From positions 4,402,001-4,466,000 of the forward strand of contig CP048838.1 of assembly GCA_012317185.1 (NCBI GenBank): a stretch of DNA of 64,000 nucleotides, in the 5' to 3' direction. A program made the translations under genes and the position numbers. Positions within the stretch are counted from its first letter, which is position 1, and the number at the start of each line of letters is the position of its first letter. Under the pieces are notes generated by a model. It ran no database searches. It was given only the letters and a program-made list of their open reading frames with translations, and was not told the DNA's origin. This stretch comes from [Clostridium] innocuum. Its GTDB lineage: Bacteria > Bacillota_I > Bacilli_A > Erysipelotrichales > Erysipelotrichaceae. This document shows, in pieces, positions 51,353 to 60,749 of this stretch.

Positions 51353-52240
51353 TTACTTTGCTTCATTTAGGTCCTGTTTCAATCCCGAAGAAACACATTG
51401 CTCTGCCTTCCATGCTTTATCTGCACATCCCAGAATTTTAATGAAATGCTTTGCTGTTTCCTTATATCCTTCCTGCAGCATCGGCATTAAGGCATAGATA
51501 TTATTCCCCTCCATACCGACTTCCTGTATTTTATTATACGCTCCGCGGAATAAATCATTGGCTACATTTACCTTACTGATACCCAGACGGCATGCCGTTG
51601 CCAGATTCTCATCACCGGTACCGCTGCCACCATGCAGCACCAATGGCACCGGAACTTTCTCTGCCAGCTCTTTTAAAAGATCAAGACGAAGCTTTGGCTC
51701 TCCTTTATAAACACCATGTGCGGATCCGATGGCCACAGCCAGACAGTCAACGCCTGTCTCCTTCACATAACGGACTGCTTCATCCGGCTGCGTTAGGGCT
51801 GCAATACCATCAACAGCATAATTCTCACCGACACCGACATGACCTAGCTCTGCCTCTACACCGACACCCGCAGCATGTGCAATTTTCACAAGCTCCTTCA
51901 CCTGTGCGACATTTTCCTCATATGGAAGGGAGGAGCGATCGACCATGATGGTATGAAAGCCGGCATGAATTCCTTTTACCGCATCCTCAAAGGTTGCACT
52001 GTGATCCAATATAAACGCTACCGGTACGCTCGCTTTGATCGCAAAATCATGCAGCATGCGGCCAAAATACTGCATATCTTTATTATGACCCCAGCCACAA
52101 AGCATAATCAGGGGGGCATTCATTTCCTCAGCCGCTTCCACGCATGCTCTCAATGAAAGCTCATCTACAGCTGATAAAGCCGGTACTCCGTAATGTCCCT
52201 CTTTTGCCTGTTGCAGGATTTCTGCCATACTTACTAACAT
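51353..52240 (-). CDS. Class II ketose-bisphosphate aldolase
   Basis: 295 residues. Zinc and active-site blocks of class II FBP/TBP aldolases are present: FILDHSATFEDA, MVDRSSLPYEEN, VEAELGHVGVGE, AIGSAHGVYKG and LVLHGGSGTGDE. It cleaves a ketose-1,6-bisphosphate or similar phosphorylated ketose to dihydroxyacetone phosphate and an aldehyde, as GatY/KbaY do. It is the last gene of the third PTS operon. The two dehydrogenases upstream could first convert the imported compound to a ketose phosphate. AAGGAGGAATATAAG precedes the start. Confidence 0.9.
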   Translation of the reverse strand: MLVSMAEILQQAKEGHYGVPALSAVDELSLRACVEAAEEMNAPLIMLCGWGHNKDMQYFGRMLHDFAIKASVPVAFILDHSATFEDAVKGIHAGFHTIMVDRSSLPYEENVAQVKELVKIAHAAGVGVEAELGHVGVGENYAVDGIAALTQPDEAVRYVKETGVDCLAVAIGSAHGVYKGEPKLRLDLLKELAEKVPVPLVLHGGSGTGDENLATACRLGISKVNVANDLFRGAYNKIQEVGMEGNNIYALMPMLQEGYKETAKHFIKILGCADKAWKAEQCVSSGLKQDLNEAK

Positions 52241-52258
52241 CTTATATTCCTCCTTAAG

Positions 52259-53302
52259 TTAAAATGTGATAATAATACGAAATGTATCCGGACGTATTGC
52301 TGCTTCAAACGCTTCCTGTGCCTGATTGCACGGATATACTCCGGAAACCAATTTTTCTGGATCAATCAACCCTTTACTTAACATATTGACCGCCCGCTGA
52401 AAGGAACGTACGCTTGGACTTACTGCTCCTGTAATAACCGTTTCACTGGAATGCAGCCAGTTTGGACTGATTTCAATCGGCTTATCAGGATGCTGTGAGC
52501 TGTACATGACGCATCTTCCCAAGGGTGCTGTCATCTCCACAGCCTGCTTAGCAACAGCACTGATCGGTGTTGTGTTAAAGACAGCCTCTGCACCGATACC
52601 ATTCAGATTTTTTATGTAATCAACCGGATTTGTTTCCATCGGGTTGATAGTATCATCACATCCCAGTGTCTTTGCCAGAGCACGACGTTTAGCATCCGGC
52701 TCACTCATGATAACGCGTGCACCCGACAGCTTGGCACAGAGTACATGTAGCATTCCCATGATGCCTCCACCTAACACCGCTACATCATCTCCCAGTGCAA
52801 TCTGTCCACGTTCAATCGAGTTCAGCACACATGCCAGCGGTTCGCTGAACACCGCTGCTGTATCAGAGAGTGATTCCGGCAGCAGGTAAGCCTGAGAGGG
52901 ATCAATATTCAGATATTCTCCAAGCCCTCCTGTACCTGGTATTTCCATTTCCTTATCAAACGGCGCATTGATATCTACGCACAGATTCTCTTCACCATGA
53001 CGACAGAAATAACATTTTCCGCAAACCTGAATCAAACGAGCTGTCAGCTTCCTTCCGATCGGAAACTCTCGTTCACTTACCCCCTCCCCAACGGCCGCAA
53101 CGCTTCCGACAATTTCATGTCCTCCAACAAATGGCAGCGGCATTTTGGACTCCCGTGTAAACACACGCTGTTCCCAGGTACATAATGCACATGCTTTGAT
53201 ATGCATCAGTATTTTGCCCGGCTTTACATCAGGACGCCGAACCTCTTTCACCTCAACCTTATGGTCATCCGTAATCGCTACTACCTTCATTTTCTCATTC
53301 AT
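52259..53302 (-). CDS. Zinc-dependent medium-chain dehydrogenase
   Basis: 347 residues from ATG 53302 behind GGAGGACAGCAT; the frame extends to 53329. Catalytic zinc ligands lie in CALCTWEQ and GGHEIVG, the structural zinc cysteines in CGKCYFCRHGEENLC, and the NAD fold in VAVLGGGIMGML. This is a sorbitol/threonine/galactitol-phosphate dehydrogenase-like enzyme. It overlaps the upstream iron-dependent dehydrogenase gene by 8 bp. A polyol phosphate or amino-sugar alcohol phosphate is a plausible substrate, to be split by the aldolase that follows. Confidence 0.88.
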   Translation of the reverse strand: MNEKMKVVAITDDHKVEVKEVRRPDVKPGKILMHIKACALCTWEQRVFTRESKMPLPFVGGHEIVGSVAAVGEGVSEREFPIGRKLTARLIQVCGKCYFCRHGEENLCVDINAPFDKEMEIPGTGGLGEYLNIDPSQAYLLPESLSDTAAVFSEPLACVLNSIERGQIALGDDVAVLGGGIMGMLHVLCAKLSGARVIMSEPDAKRRALAKTLGCDDTINPMETNPVDYIKNLNGIGAEAVFNTTPISAVAKQAVEMTAPLGRCVMYSSQHPDKPIEISPNWLHSSETVITGAVSPSVRSFQRAVNMLSKGLIDPEKLVSGVYPCNQAQEAFEAAIRPDTFRIIITF

Positions 53303-54455
53303 ATGCTGTCCTCCATTCTTTTCCATCATATAATTCCTGATACATTGCTTTTAATTCAGCTGCAGAGAAGGTCTTTGGTGCACACTGCACATTGGCATCC
53401 TGCATCGCCTGCTTCACATAGGTATCAATTTTACACATATAAGTCTTACGATCAATACCTGCTTCCTGTAGGGTAACCGGCATCTCTATTCTTCGATACA
53501 TCTCCCATATCCTTGCTATCAGACGCTCCTGCTTTTCCATAGAGGTCCCGCAGATTCCCAGCTGATCAGCCACTTCCTCATATAAAGGCTGCGGCAGCAG
53601 ATGACACATTGTATACGGCAGGATAAGCCCCGTCATAAGTCCATGCGGCTTTCTGAAATCACCACCGGCCTGATCCATTCCATGCGCCATACCGGTTATG
53701 GAGTTATTGATACATGCACCTGCAATCGTTGCACTCAAATGGATATCACGACGTGCATTCAAATCACCATTGCAGGAAGCCTCCAGCTGTTTTATAATCT
53801 GCACAGCGGCCTGCACACTTTGCATCCGTACCATATCCGAAGCCAGAACAGAAATACCCGCCTCCAATGCATGGGCAAGAGCATCACATCCGGAGAATGC
53901 AATGACGTGCTTGGGAAGACTTACCAACAGCTCATAATCAAGAATGGCTGTGCTTGGCATGATTTCATTGCTTAAAACCATGCACTTTCTTTTCTCTGTA
54001 TCCTTAACTACCGCACAACCCGTTGTTTCAGAGCCTGTCCCACTAGTTGTAGGAATGGCAATCAGTTCCTTTTCCTTTGTGAATGATTCTACAGCATATG
54101 GTGCAAATGCCTGTTCCCAAGTGTAATCAGGGAATTCTGTAAACAGCCATAGTACCTTCGCACTATCCAGGACGGAGCCGCCTCCGATTGCCACAAATAC
54201 ATCCGGATCAAAGCGCTGCGCTTTTCGAATGGCCGGTTCCAGAAGCTCTGTGGTAGGCTCCTGCGGCATATTACAGAGGACTTCATAATCGCAGTCCTTT
54301 AAAAGCTCATCAAACAGCTTTGTTTCAAGCTGTAATGCCTTCAAAACATTTTCATCGACAACCAAGCCGATTTTTTTATCCTTCCACCGTTGTACTTCAC
54401 GAAGTGCACCATTTCCCATGATATACTTCGTTGTTTGGTATTGTTTAATCTGCAT
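53295..54455 (-). CDS. Iron-containing alcohol dehydrogenase
   Basis: 386 residues of the group III Fe-ADH/glycerol-dehydrogenase superfamily. GGGSVLDSAKV binds NAD, IPTTSGTGSETTGCAVV is the conserved loop, and metal ligands lie in AILDYELL, CDALAHALEAG and TGMAHGMDQAGGDFRKPHG. It oxidises an alcohol or reduces an aldehyde, possibly the aldehyde left by the aldolase. GGGAGGCAATAG precedes ATG 54455, 11 bp after the EIID stop. Confidence 0.9.
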   Translation of the reverse strand: MQIKQYQTTKYIMGNGALREVQRWKDKKIGLVVDENVLKALQLETKLFDELLKDCDYEVLCNMPQEPTTELLEPAIRKAQRFDPDVFVAIGGGSVLDSAKVLWLFTEFPDYTWEQAFAPYAVESFTKEKELIAIPTTSGTGSETTGCAVVKDTEKRKCMVLSNEIMPSTAILDYELLVSLPKHVIAFSGCDALAHALEAGISVLASDMVRMQSVQAAVQIIKQLEASCNGDLNARRDIHLSATIAGACINNSITGMAHGMDQAGGDFRKPHGLMTGLILPYTMCHLLPQPLYEEVADQLGICGTSMEKQERLIARIWEMYRRIEMPVTLQEAGIDRKTYMCKIDTYVKQAMQDANVQCAPKTFSAAELKAMYQELYDGKEWRTAYE

Positions 54456-54466
54456 CTATTGCCTCC

Positions 54467-55303
54467 CTATACACTCAAAATTCCCGTTAATCCGCCAATA
54501 ACACCAATAGCGATTATGACCAGCATAACCAAAACACTTGATTTTCCTGCTTTCAGCAGCTTGTAGCAGCCCAGTGTCAATAACAGCGGAAGCATACTTG
54601 GAAGAATGGCGTCAAATAGCTGCTCCTGCATGGAGAAGCTTCCCTCTGCCTGCGGGATGCTGATGCCGCATTTCATTGTCACAAAATTAACAACCAATGC
54701 TCCCAGTACCATACAGCCCATAATACTCGCAGCGGATATTAAACGTTTGATAACACCATTCTCCAGCATACTGAGAATTGCATCTGAACCTTTACGATAA
54801 CCTAGTAAAAATCCAAAGCGTGATATGCCGAATACAATAATCGCCATAACCAATGAGAATACAAGAGGAATGACCCAGTTACCACCTTTTGCAAAATCTA
54901 CAGCGAATGCAATAAGCAGGGGGAGGATGACACCCTGTATCAAGGTATCACCAATACCCGAAAGCGGCCCCATCAGTCCGGTTTTAATTGAGGTGATTGC
55001 ATCATTATCAAGTTCAGCTCCCAATGCCTTCTGTTCTTCCATCGCCAGAACCAGTCCAACAATAGATGACCCCAGACAAGGCTCACAATTAAAGAAGCTG
55101 GTATGACGTTGCATGGCTTCTATACGTAAATCCTTATTATCCTTGTAAAGCTTTCGAAAGGCCGGGGTCATGGCATGAAGGAAGCCGATCCCCATCATAC
55201 GCTCATAATTGTAACAGGCCTGATTATTGAACAGCCATAGCAGCCAGGCTCTATTAACCTCTTTGCTGGAAAGCAGATTTTTCTTATCTACAGTTTCACT
55301 CAT
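54467..55303 (-). CDS. PTS mannose-family EIID (third operon)
   Basis: 278 residues. LLSSKEVNRAWLLWL, NYERMMGIGFLHAM and TGLMGPLSGIGDTLI identify EIID-Man, followed by hydrophobic segments. It overlaps the EIIC gene by 4 bp (ATGA). The Fe-ADH gene follows at 11 bp. Confidence 0.92.
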   Translation of the reverse strand: MSETVDKKNLLSSKEVNRAWLLWLFNNQACYNYERMMGIGFLHAMTPAFRKLYKDNKDLRIEAMQRHTSFFNCEPCLGSSIVGLVLAMEEQKALGAELDNDAITSIKTGLMGPLSGIGDTLIQGVILPLLIAFAVDFAKGGNWVIPLVFSLVMAIIVFGISRFGFLLGYRKGSDAILSMLENGVIKRLISAASIMGCMVLGALVVNFVTMKCGISIPQAEGSFSMQEQLFDAILPSMLPLLLTLGCYKLLKAGKSSVLVMLVIIAIGVIGGLTGILSV

Positions 55304-56055
55304 GCCGCATTACCTCCTGTACTCTCTTTTTTCTGTGTATAGACGATTGCAATACAAAGCGATATAAATCCAATCGCAATCATACTCAATCCCGAATATA
55401 CAGAAATCAGGAACCCGATGAAGAAAAAGATTTTTGCCTCTCCTTTGAAAATATACATCAGCGTCAAGCCAATACCGAGAGCAGGCATCATCCCTCCGAT
55501 TATCATGAGGATATTTAATACTGTCCCGCCAAGAGCATCAATAATACCCTGAATATAGCTGGCTCCGAAATAGCATGCCAGCATACATGGAACAAAGGTA
55601 AGCACAAACAGCATCAGCTGCGGCAACAATACAGAAGGAATCCAAACCTTCCCAGCCTCGCCTTTTTCTGCCAGATGATCTGCCATATGTGCAAATACTG
55701 AATCCAGTGTCAGACGTCCAAACCAAAGTAAGGTACCAATCAATCCGATTGGGACAGCAATCGCCAGAGCTGCTTCCGTATCCAGACCACCTGTAATTCC
55801 CAAAGCGGCTCCCAGGATCCCAGCCAGACACATATCTCCGGGCAAAGCACCACCTGCTGATATAAACCCTACATACATCAGATTTATGGTAGCTCCTATC
55901 ATAGTTCCCTGTGCGGGATCACCAAGAATCATCCCTGTCAGACAACCGCTTACCAACGGCCTGTAAACAGAATAATAACCAACCGGTCCTGCAATGATCG
56001 AGCTATTCCCCAAATAATAAATAATCCCCAGTAAAACAGCCTGTAAAATACTCAT
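55300..56055 (-). CDS. PTS mannose-family EIIC (third operon)
   Basis: 251 residues, almost all membrane-spanning. SGCLTGMILGDPAQGTMIGA and AAINLMYVGFISAGG-like blocks match the EIIC-Man signature region. It forms the channel with EIID. GAAAGGAGAAGTATT precedes ATG 56055, 15 bp after EIIB. Confidence 0.92.
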   Translation of the reverse strand: MSILQAVLLGIIYYLGNSSIIAGPVGYYSVYRPLVSGCLTGMILGDPAQGTMIGATINLMYVGFISAGGALPGDMCLAGILGAALGITGGLDTEAALAIAVPIGLIGTLLWFGRLTLDSVFAHMADHLAEKGEAGKVWIPSVLLPQLMLFVLTFVPCMLACYFGASYIQGIIDALGGTVLNILMIIGGMMPALGIGLTLMYIFKGEAKIFFFIGFLISVYSGLSMIAIGFISLCIAIVYTQKKESTGGNAA

Positions 56056-56070
56056 AATACTTCTCCTTTC

Positions 56071-56553
56071 CTATCCGCTTATCATTTTACCAACATCACT
56101 TGGCGACTCATTCGGTACCAACTGATAATACATCGGTATATGCTTATTCATGATGCGCTGCATACACTCGATTTCTTCTTCACTTGCTGATACATTGCGA
56201 TTAAATTTCCTGCGGCCTGACTTTGCCCCCATTCCCCCCAGAATCACTTTATCCAGCAGAATACCTTCATTAATTAAAGCCTCAACTACCTGTGGAGTCT
56301 TTACCAAAATAATAATTCGTTCTTTATCCTCAGCCTCCTTTTTCAACTCACACACTCCGTTTTCTATATTGTATATATCAATACGAATATCGGAAGGTGC
56401 CGCTGCCTTAATGATTTTCTGTAAGAAAACATCCTTCACCAATGCTTCATCAATGATTACAATACGATTACCCTCAGTCTGCTTTACCCATGCCGTAACA
56501 ACCTGCCCATGAATAAGACGGTCATCGATGCGGCATAACACAATATGTTTCAT
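56071..56553 (-). CDS. PTS mannose-family EIIB (third operon)
   Basis: 160 residues. Active His in CRIDDRLIHGQVVTAW near residue 15, and IVIIDEALVKDVFLQKIIKAAAP as the family block. It receives phosphate from EIIA at 56556-56957. AAGGAGGACTAAAC precedes ATG 56553, 2 bp after the EIIA stop. Confidence 0.93.
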   Translation of the reverse strand: MKHIVLCRIDDRLIHGQVVTAWVKQTEGNRIVIIDEALVKDVFLQKIIKAAAPSDIRIDIYNIENGVCELKKEAEDKERIIILVKTPQVVEALINEGILLDKVILGGMGAKSGRRKFNRNVSASEEEIECMQRIMNKHIPMYYQLVPNESPSDVGKMISG

Positions 56554-56555
56554 GT

Positions 56556-56957
56556 TTAGTCCTCCTTCAGCATTTCATTAACATGAATGAGCGTTTTCAT
56601 TCCCTCTGACATTATGTGTGCTATCATCATCTTCAGCTCCATCTGCGTTCTTGAACAGAGAATCTCAAGTAAAATGGGAAGATTGATTCCTGTTAGGTGT
56701 TCAAATGTGTGATCCTTCATCAATGACGCTGTAACATTAAACGGACTTCCAGAACGCATATCTGTTAGAATCAGTATTTCACTTCCCTTCCGCGTACAGC
56801 TGATTGCCTGCAAAATAGAGTCCCTCAGATGTTCGACGCTTTCACCTAAATAGAAGCCGAATGCCTGTACGTTTTCCTGTTCCCCCATGATGAGTTCACT
56901 GCTTGCCAGCATCGCTTTTCCATATTCGCCATGTGTAACGATTATGATATCAATCAT
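56556..56957 (-). CDS. PTS mannose-family EIIA (third operon)
   Basis: 133 residues from ATG 56957, behind GGAGGAAGC; the frame extends to 56990 without a ribosome site. The phospho-accepting His is in IIIVTHGEYGKA near residue 9, and ILILTDMRSGSPFNV is the second block. It is the first gene of the operon, transcribed divergently from the degenerate LevR-like regulator. Confidence 0.9.
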   Translation of the reverse strand: MIDIIIVTHGEYGKAMLASSELIMGEQENVQAFGFYLGESVEHLRDSILQAISCTRKGSEILILTDMRSGSPFNVTASLMKDHTFEHLTGINLPILLEILCSRTQMELKMMIAHIMSEGMKTLIHVNEMLKED

Positions 56958-56988
56958 ATACAGCTTCCTCCTTTTCCTTTCTGATGTC

Positions 56989-57018
56989 ATCTTATCATCG
57001 TCCCTTTCAGGTGGTCAA
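56989..57018 (-). promoter_or_regulatory. Sigma-A-type promoter of the third PTS operon
   Basis: On the minus strand TTGACC (57018-57013) and TAAGAT (56994-56989) are 18 bp apart, about 30 bp ahead of EIIA. No -24/-12 sequence was found anywhere in the 56958-57232 gap, unlike the other two mannose-type operons. Confidence 0.6.
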
Positions 57019-57232
57019 AAAAGTCCCTGTTTCAACACACTCAGGAAAGCGTGTGAAGAAAAAAGAAGCAGATTTACTAGCTTTTATTCCGATAACTTCC
57101 AGTGCAAGCATACACAATATGTATACATTGTAAAAAGCAGACACACTTTTAGACTTTTTTATGCGTTTTTATTCTTACTGTGTTATTATGAAGAAGAAAT
57201 CAACACAAAAAAATTAAGGAGGTCGTGATTTC

Positions 57233-59668
57233 ATGAGTAAACGCAAAGAACTAATTCTGAAAGCAATTTATGCGCACACCTTGGAATGTCTGGAGGATAA
57301 GCAGTATGATAAGCTTGGAATGGATGCCTCCTCTTTGGCGATGGATTTGCGGCTTGATCGATCAAATGTATCCAGAGATCTCAACCTCCTGCATCAGGAA
57401 GGCAGACTGATCAAGCTCAATGGCAGACCAACACTATATGTTTCACGCCAGCTTTTGATGAAGTATTTCCCCGAGCAGAACATACCCGCCGTTCTTTCCA
57501 AGGATCAGCAGCTTACCGATTTTCTGACTAAGCAGCAGCGTCAGAATGAACAAACGCAGATGAAAGAATCTCTGGATACATTGATTGGAAAAAACATCGG
57601 TGAAAGTATGTATGAGCCGATTCAAAAAGCTAAAGCAGCAATGAATTACCCATATAGCGGATTAAATACCATTATCGAGGGGCAGGAGGGAACCAACCGG
57701 AAGAGTTTTGCACAGCTCATGTTTCTATACGGCAAACAGAATGGACGATTTTCTTCCTTTCATTCTCCGATTATTGCAGACTGCAGCCTTTTAAAAAATT
57801 ATTCTGTTCATGATTTGGATTTGTATGTATTCGGAGAAATCATCGACAGCCGACTGCGCCGCGGTCTGGTGGAAAAAGCTAGGCAGGGGATGCTCATACT
57901 GCTTCATTTCGAACAGCTTCCCGATTTAATAAAGATAAAGATATGCAATGCAATAACAGAAGCGCAGTACCATCCACTCAACGCTGTCAATCGCAGATTT
58001 ACATTTCAATGCCAGGTGATTATCACGACCTCCTCACCTGAATTAAAAGAGGAATCCATGATCCGCCGCTGTTTTCCAACGCTGATTTCCCTGCCTTCAC
58101 TACAGCAGCGTACACTGGAAGAGACCGTTATGCTGGTTCTTAAGCAGTTTCAGGAGGAGGCTTATTTCATCAAGCGAGCCATTCGCATATCAAAGGGAAT
58201 TTTGAGCTGCTTCGCAATGTCCTCCTATAAGGGAAATCTGCCGCATTTAAAAGCTGAGATACGCAGTGCATGTGCAAATGCCTATACCCGTTTGATAAAA
58301 GAAAATCCCTTATGTATCACTTTGGATTTCGCCGATATATCAAACACGGTACTATCCGATATTTATGATGTAAACGAGCGTTATCAGCAGTTGAATACGA
58401 TTTTAGCTTTATTTACACATAATGATTTCTACTTTTCCACGATGAAAGAGAATGAAGAATTACAGATGCTCTATCATATCAATGAGGAATTGAATCAGAA
58501 AAAAAACATTTCTATAAACAATGCAAAGGGTGAAATTGTAAATCAGTGTCTGAATGATATGAATGCATTCATGAATGTTCACCTGAATACCATACGCTCT
58601 GTTTTATTGAAGGATATTTATGATTTATTATATCCTGTTTTACAGGATAAACCTATTTCGCGAAATGAAAACATACTTTATGGAATGTTAAGTAAGCTTT
58701 CTGAATTTATCTCAGCTTTCAAAGAAGACACGGTTCCGGCGATTACAGATGTTGGGGCGATCAGCATTGCACGAAAAAAAGATTACCTCTTATTTGACGA
58801 AATTCAAGAAGCTGTTTCTTCACGCTTTAATTATACCTTCACAAAATGGGAGCGTGATTATATTGCGACCTATGTTTATCTATCCAGTCAATGGCTGCAG
58901 GAAACGCAGGTACAGCTTCTGATTGTTACAGAAAATGGCCGCTCCAAGGAATATGCACGTTATCTGCATTCGCATGATTACGGGAACCAGATTCTATCTC
59001 TGGAGTTGGATACACAGGTATCCCATGATGCTCTCTTATCCATTCTGACAAAGCATGTACAGGAAAGTGATAAGGGAAAAGGCGTTTTGATCATTACGGA
59101 TTGTAAGGATATCAAGCTGCTGGAGGAGGAACTACAGACTTGGTCAAATTGTCATGTACGCATCGTCCCAGACCTTGACCTGCCGCTATTGTTAACACTG
59201 TTAAAACGTGCAAGCAGTATCGGAGCAACCTTTGAAACCATTCTTCAAAAGGATGCCGAAAATTCGATTGCTGAAACAGAAGCCAAGGACTCTGACAGCT
59301 ATGCAATGCAATTGATTCAACAAATGGATGAAACCATTTTAAGCGATTCCCTTGTCTTTCTAAATCCGCGTAAGTCTTCCCAAATACTTTATAAAACATT
59401 AAATGCCATTATAAAGCAGCTGCAGCTTCCTTATTCAGACAATCTGTTGATTAAGTTTATTTTTCACTGCTCCTTTACACTGGAGCGCTGTATAAAAAAT
59501 GAGCCACTTTCTTTTCCGAAGATGAAGGCATTCATAAATCGCAATAATTATGTTTACAATATCATTGAGCGGAATTTTCATGAGGTTCAGGAGGTTTTCG
59601 ATTGTACGATTCCTCCTTCTGAGTTTTCATTTATCACGGAGATATTTCTGCCCTTAACAAAAGAATAA
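57233..59668 (+). CDS. LevR-like regulator with decayed AAA+ domain
   Basis: 811 residues, about 100 shorter than the two LevR proteins elsewhere in the window. The N-terminal HTH is sound (SLAMDLRLDRSNVSRDLNLL). The AAA+ region aligns along its length but the motifs are gone: Walker A is IEGQEGTNRKS, the GAFTGA loop is deleted (YVFGEIIDSRLRRGL) and Walker B is MLILLHFEQL with no Asp-Glu. The EIIA-like region has TENG where LevR has AHG, and no EIIB-Gat Cys motif is visible. A PRD His near the end remains (KFIFHCSFTLERC). It cannot hydrolyse ATP or open sigma-54 complexes in the usual way. It is divergent from the third PTS operon, which it presumably still controls. Confidence 0.88.
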   Translation: MSKRKELILKAIYAHTLECLEDKQYDKLGMDASSLAMDLRLDRSNVSRDLNLLHQEGRLIKLNGRPTLYVSRQLLMKYFPEQNIPAVLSKDQQLTDFLTKQQRQNEQTQMKESLDTLIGKNIGESMYEPIQKAKAAMNYPYSGLNTIIEGQEGTNRKSFAQLMFLYGKQNGRFSSFHSPIIADCSLLKNYSVHDLDLYVFGEIIDSRLRRGLVEKARQGMLILLHFEQLPDLIKIKICNAITEAQYHPLNAVNRRFTFQCQVIITTSSPELKEESMIRRCFPTLISLPSLQQRTLEETVMLVLKQFQEEAYFIKRAIRISKGILSCFAMSSYKGNLPHLKAEIRSACANAYTRLIKENPLCITLDFADISNTVLSDIYDVNERYQQLNTILALFTHNDFYFSTMKENEELQMLYHINEELNQKKNISINNAKGEIVNQCLNDMNAFMNVHLNTIRSVLLKDIYDLLYPVLQDKPISRNENILYGMLSKLSEFISAFKEDTVPAITDVGAISIARKKDYLLFDEIQEAVSSRFNYTFTKWERDYIATYVYLSSQWLQETQVQLLIVTENGRSKEYARYLHSHDYGNQILSLELDTQVSHDALLSILTKHVQESDKGKGVLIITDCKDIKLLEEELQTWSNCHVRIVPDLDLPLLLTLLKRASSIGATFETILQKDAENSIAETEAKDSDSYAMQLIQQMDETILSDSLVFLNPRKSSQILYKTLNAIIKQLQLPYSDNLLIKFIFHCSFTLERCIKNEPLSFPKMKAFINRNNYVYNIIERNFHEVQEVFDCTIPPSEFSFITEIFLPLTKE

Positions 59669-59859
59669 CGATTATTCCTGAGCTGTTGAACATACTTTTC
59701 AATTCGCCCAAAATCCTGATAGTTTAAAAATGAGGTTATCTGTTGAACTGTTATGATTTTAAAATATAGCGCCTCTTCCGTTGAAATTTGCACCGCCATA
59801 TCAGTGACGATGATAACCTCGTTGTCTTTCTGCAAAGCGATTACCACTTCATTATGCAT
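59587..59859 (-). CDS. Possible gene remnant, unrecognised
   Basis: A 90-residue frame with plausible protein character (NEVIIVTDMAVQISTEE, then YFKIITVQQITSFLNY). It has no ribosome site, no recognised family and overlaps the last 82 bp of the LevR-like gene on the other strand. It might be the tail of a lost gene. Kept at low confidence because composition is better than a typical shadow frame and it covers otherwise empty DNA. Confidence 0.25.
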   Translation of the reverse strand: MHNEVVIALQKDNEVIIVTDMAVQISTEEALYFKIITVQQITSFLNYQDFGRIEKYVQQLRNNRYSFVKGRNISVINENSEGGIVQSKTS

Positions 59860-59909
59860 AATTTCATCAATAAAAATATGTTAATCTACATATTTTTATC
59901 AATAAATAT

Positions 59910-60092
59910 ATGCAATTTAACACACATACAACATCAAGGGCATTTCAGAACTTCGTAAAAAAATATCATGTAAAGCATGCCTTCCTTTTTTCAAAGAAGA
60001 ATACAGGAGTATCTATTGATGGAGTCATCAAACACCTGCCACTGTATATGCTGGAAATCATACTGGAGCAGGAACCTGATATGTTTTCATAA
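59910..60092 (+). pseudogene. C-terminal remnant of a DUF4143-type ATPase
   Basis: SRAFQNFVKKYHVKHAFLFSKK followed by HLPLYMLE resembles the last 50 residues of AAA/DUF4143 proteins, where an F-x-KY...AF.ISK...IPLYML pattern is usual. No upstream part survives. The rest of 59860-60224 has nothing else that I can support. Confidence 0.4.
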
Positions 60093-60224
60093 AGCAACAG
60101 GCAGATACATTTTAATCCGATATCCGGCTAAGTACCTTCTCCGGGTAAAAAAGCGGAAAGGCAAAGCAAGCCTACATACAGACTGAAGTGTGTTTCGTTG
60201 TAATAATAATCTCATATGGAGTTC

Positions 60225-60275
60225 AAAAAAAGACTTATACTGGTATGGAATATTATCCATCACTGTAATAAGTCT
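60225..60275 (-). terminator. Terminator of the mannitol-type PTS operon
   Basis: AGACTTAT/ATAAGTCT outer stem with an inner paired stretch (AGTGATGGA against TCCATACCA), followed on the minus strand by seven T residues. It lies 25-75 bp past the EIIA stop. Confidence 0.85.
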
Positions 60276-60299
60276 CTTTTCTTTATTAAAATCAGCTAC

Positions 60300-60749
60300 T
60301 CAAATCTTAGCCTTCAGAATCCCCATGATTTCGTTCTTATCCTTACTCGTACGTAGCCGCTCGACCTGCTCCTGTTCCATACACACAAGCGCGATTTGTG
60401 AAAGCAACTGCATATGTACTCCATCTCTGCCTGCAATTCCAATCATGATATATGCCTTTTCTCCATCAAAATCAACCCCCTCTGGAATCTGCAGTACCGA
60501 TAAGCCGGACTCGAGAATATGCTGTTCACTATTCGCTATTCCATGGGGAATCGCTACATGATTCCCTACATAGACAGATACAAGACGTTCCCGTTCCATC
60601 ATATCTTCAATATAGGCCGCCTTAACATACCCCTGCTTCACAAGTATCTCACCGCATGCCTGTATGGCACTCCAGCGATCCGCGTATGCAGCCTGCAATA
60701 TAATATTATCCTCCTGTAAAATAGGCTTCATCTTTTTTTCTGTTTTCAT
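60300..60749 (-). CDS. PTS mannitol/fructose-type EIIA
   Basis: 149 residues of the PTS_EIIA_2 fold. The phospho-accepting His is in GNHVAIPHGIAN and a second block reads VLQIPEGVDFDGEKAYIMIGIAG. It delivers phosphate to the IIB domain of the transporter encoded upstream. The ATG at 60749 overlaps the IIBC stop (ATGA), implying coupling. An internal ATG at 60731 exists but has a poorer site. This is a separate EIIA, as in MtlF-type systems. Confidence 0.9.
   Translation of the reverse strand: MKTEKKMKPILQEDNIILQAAYADRWSAIQACGEILVKQGYVKAAYIEDMMERERLVSVYVGNHVAIPHGIANSEQHILESGLSVLQIPEGVDFDGEKAYIMIGIAGRDGVHMQLLSQIALVCMEQEQVERLRTSKDKNEIMGILKAKI

Noticed and set aside
60190..60561. 123-codon plus-strand frame opposite the mannitol-type EIIA
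   Set aside because: It covers the terminator and is antisense to a well-supported EIIA gene.
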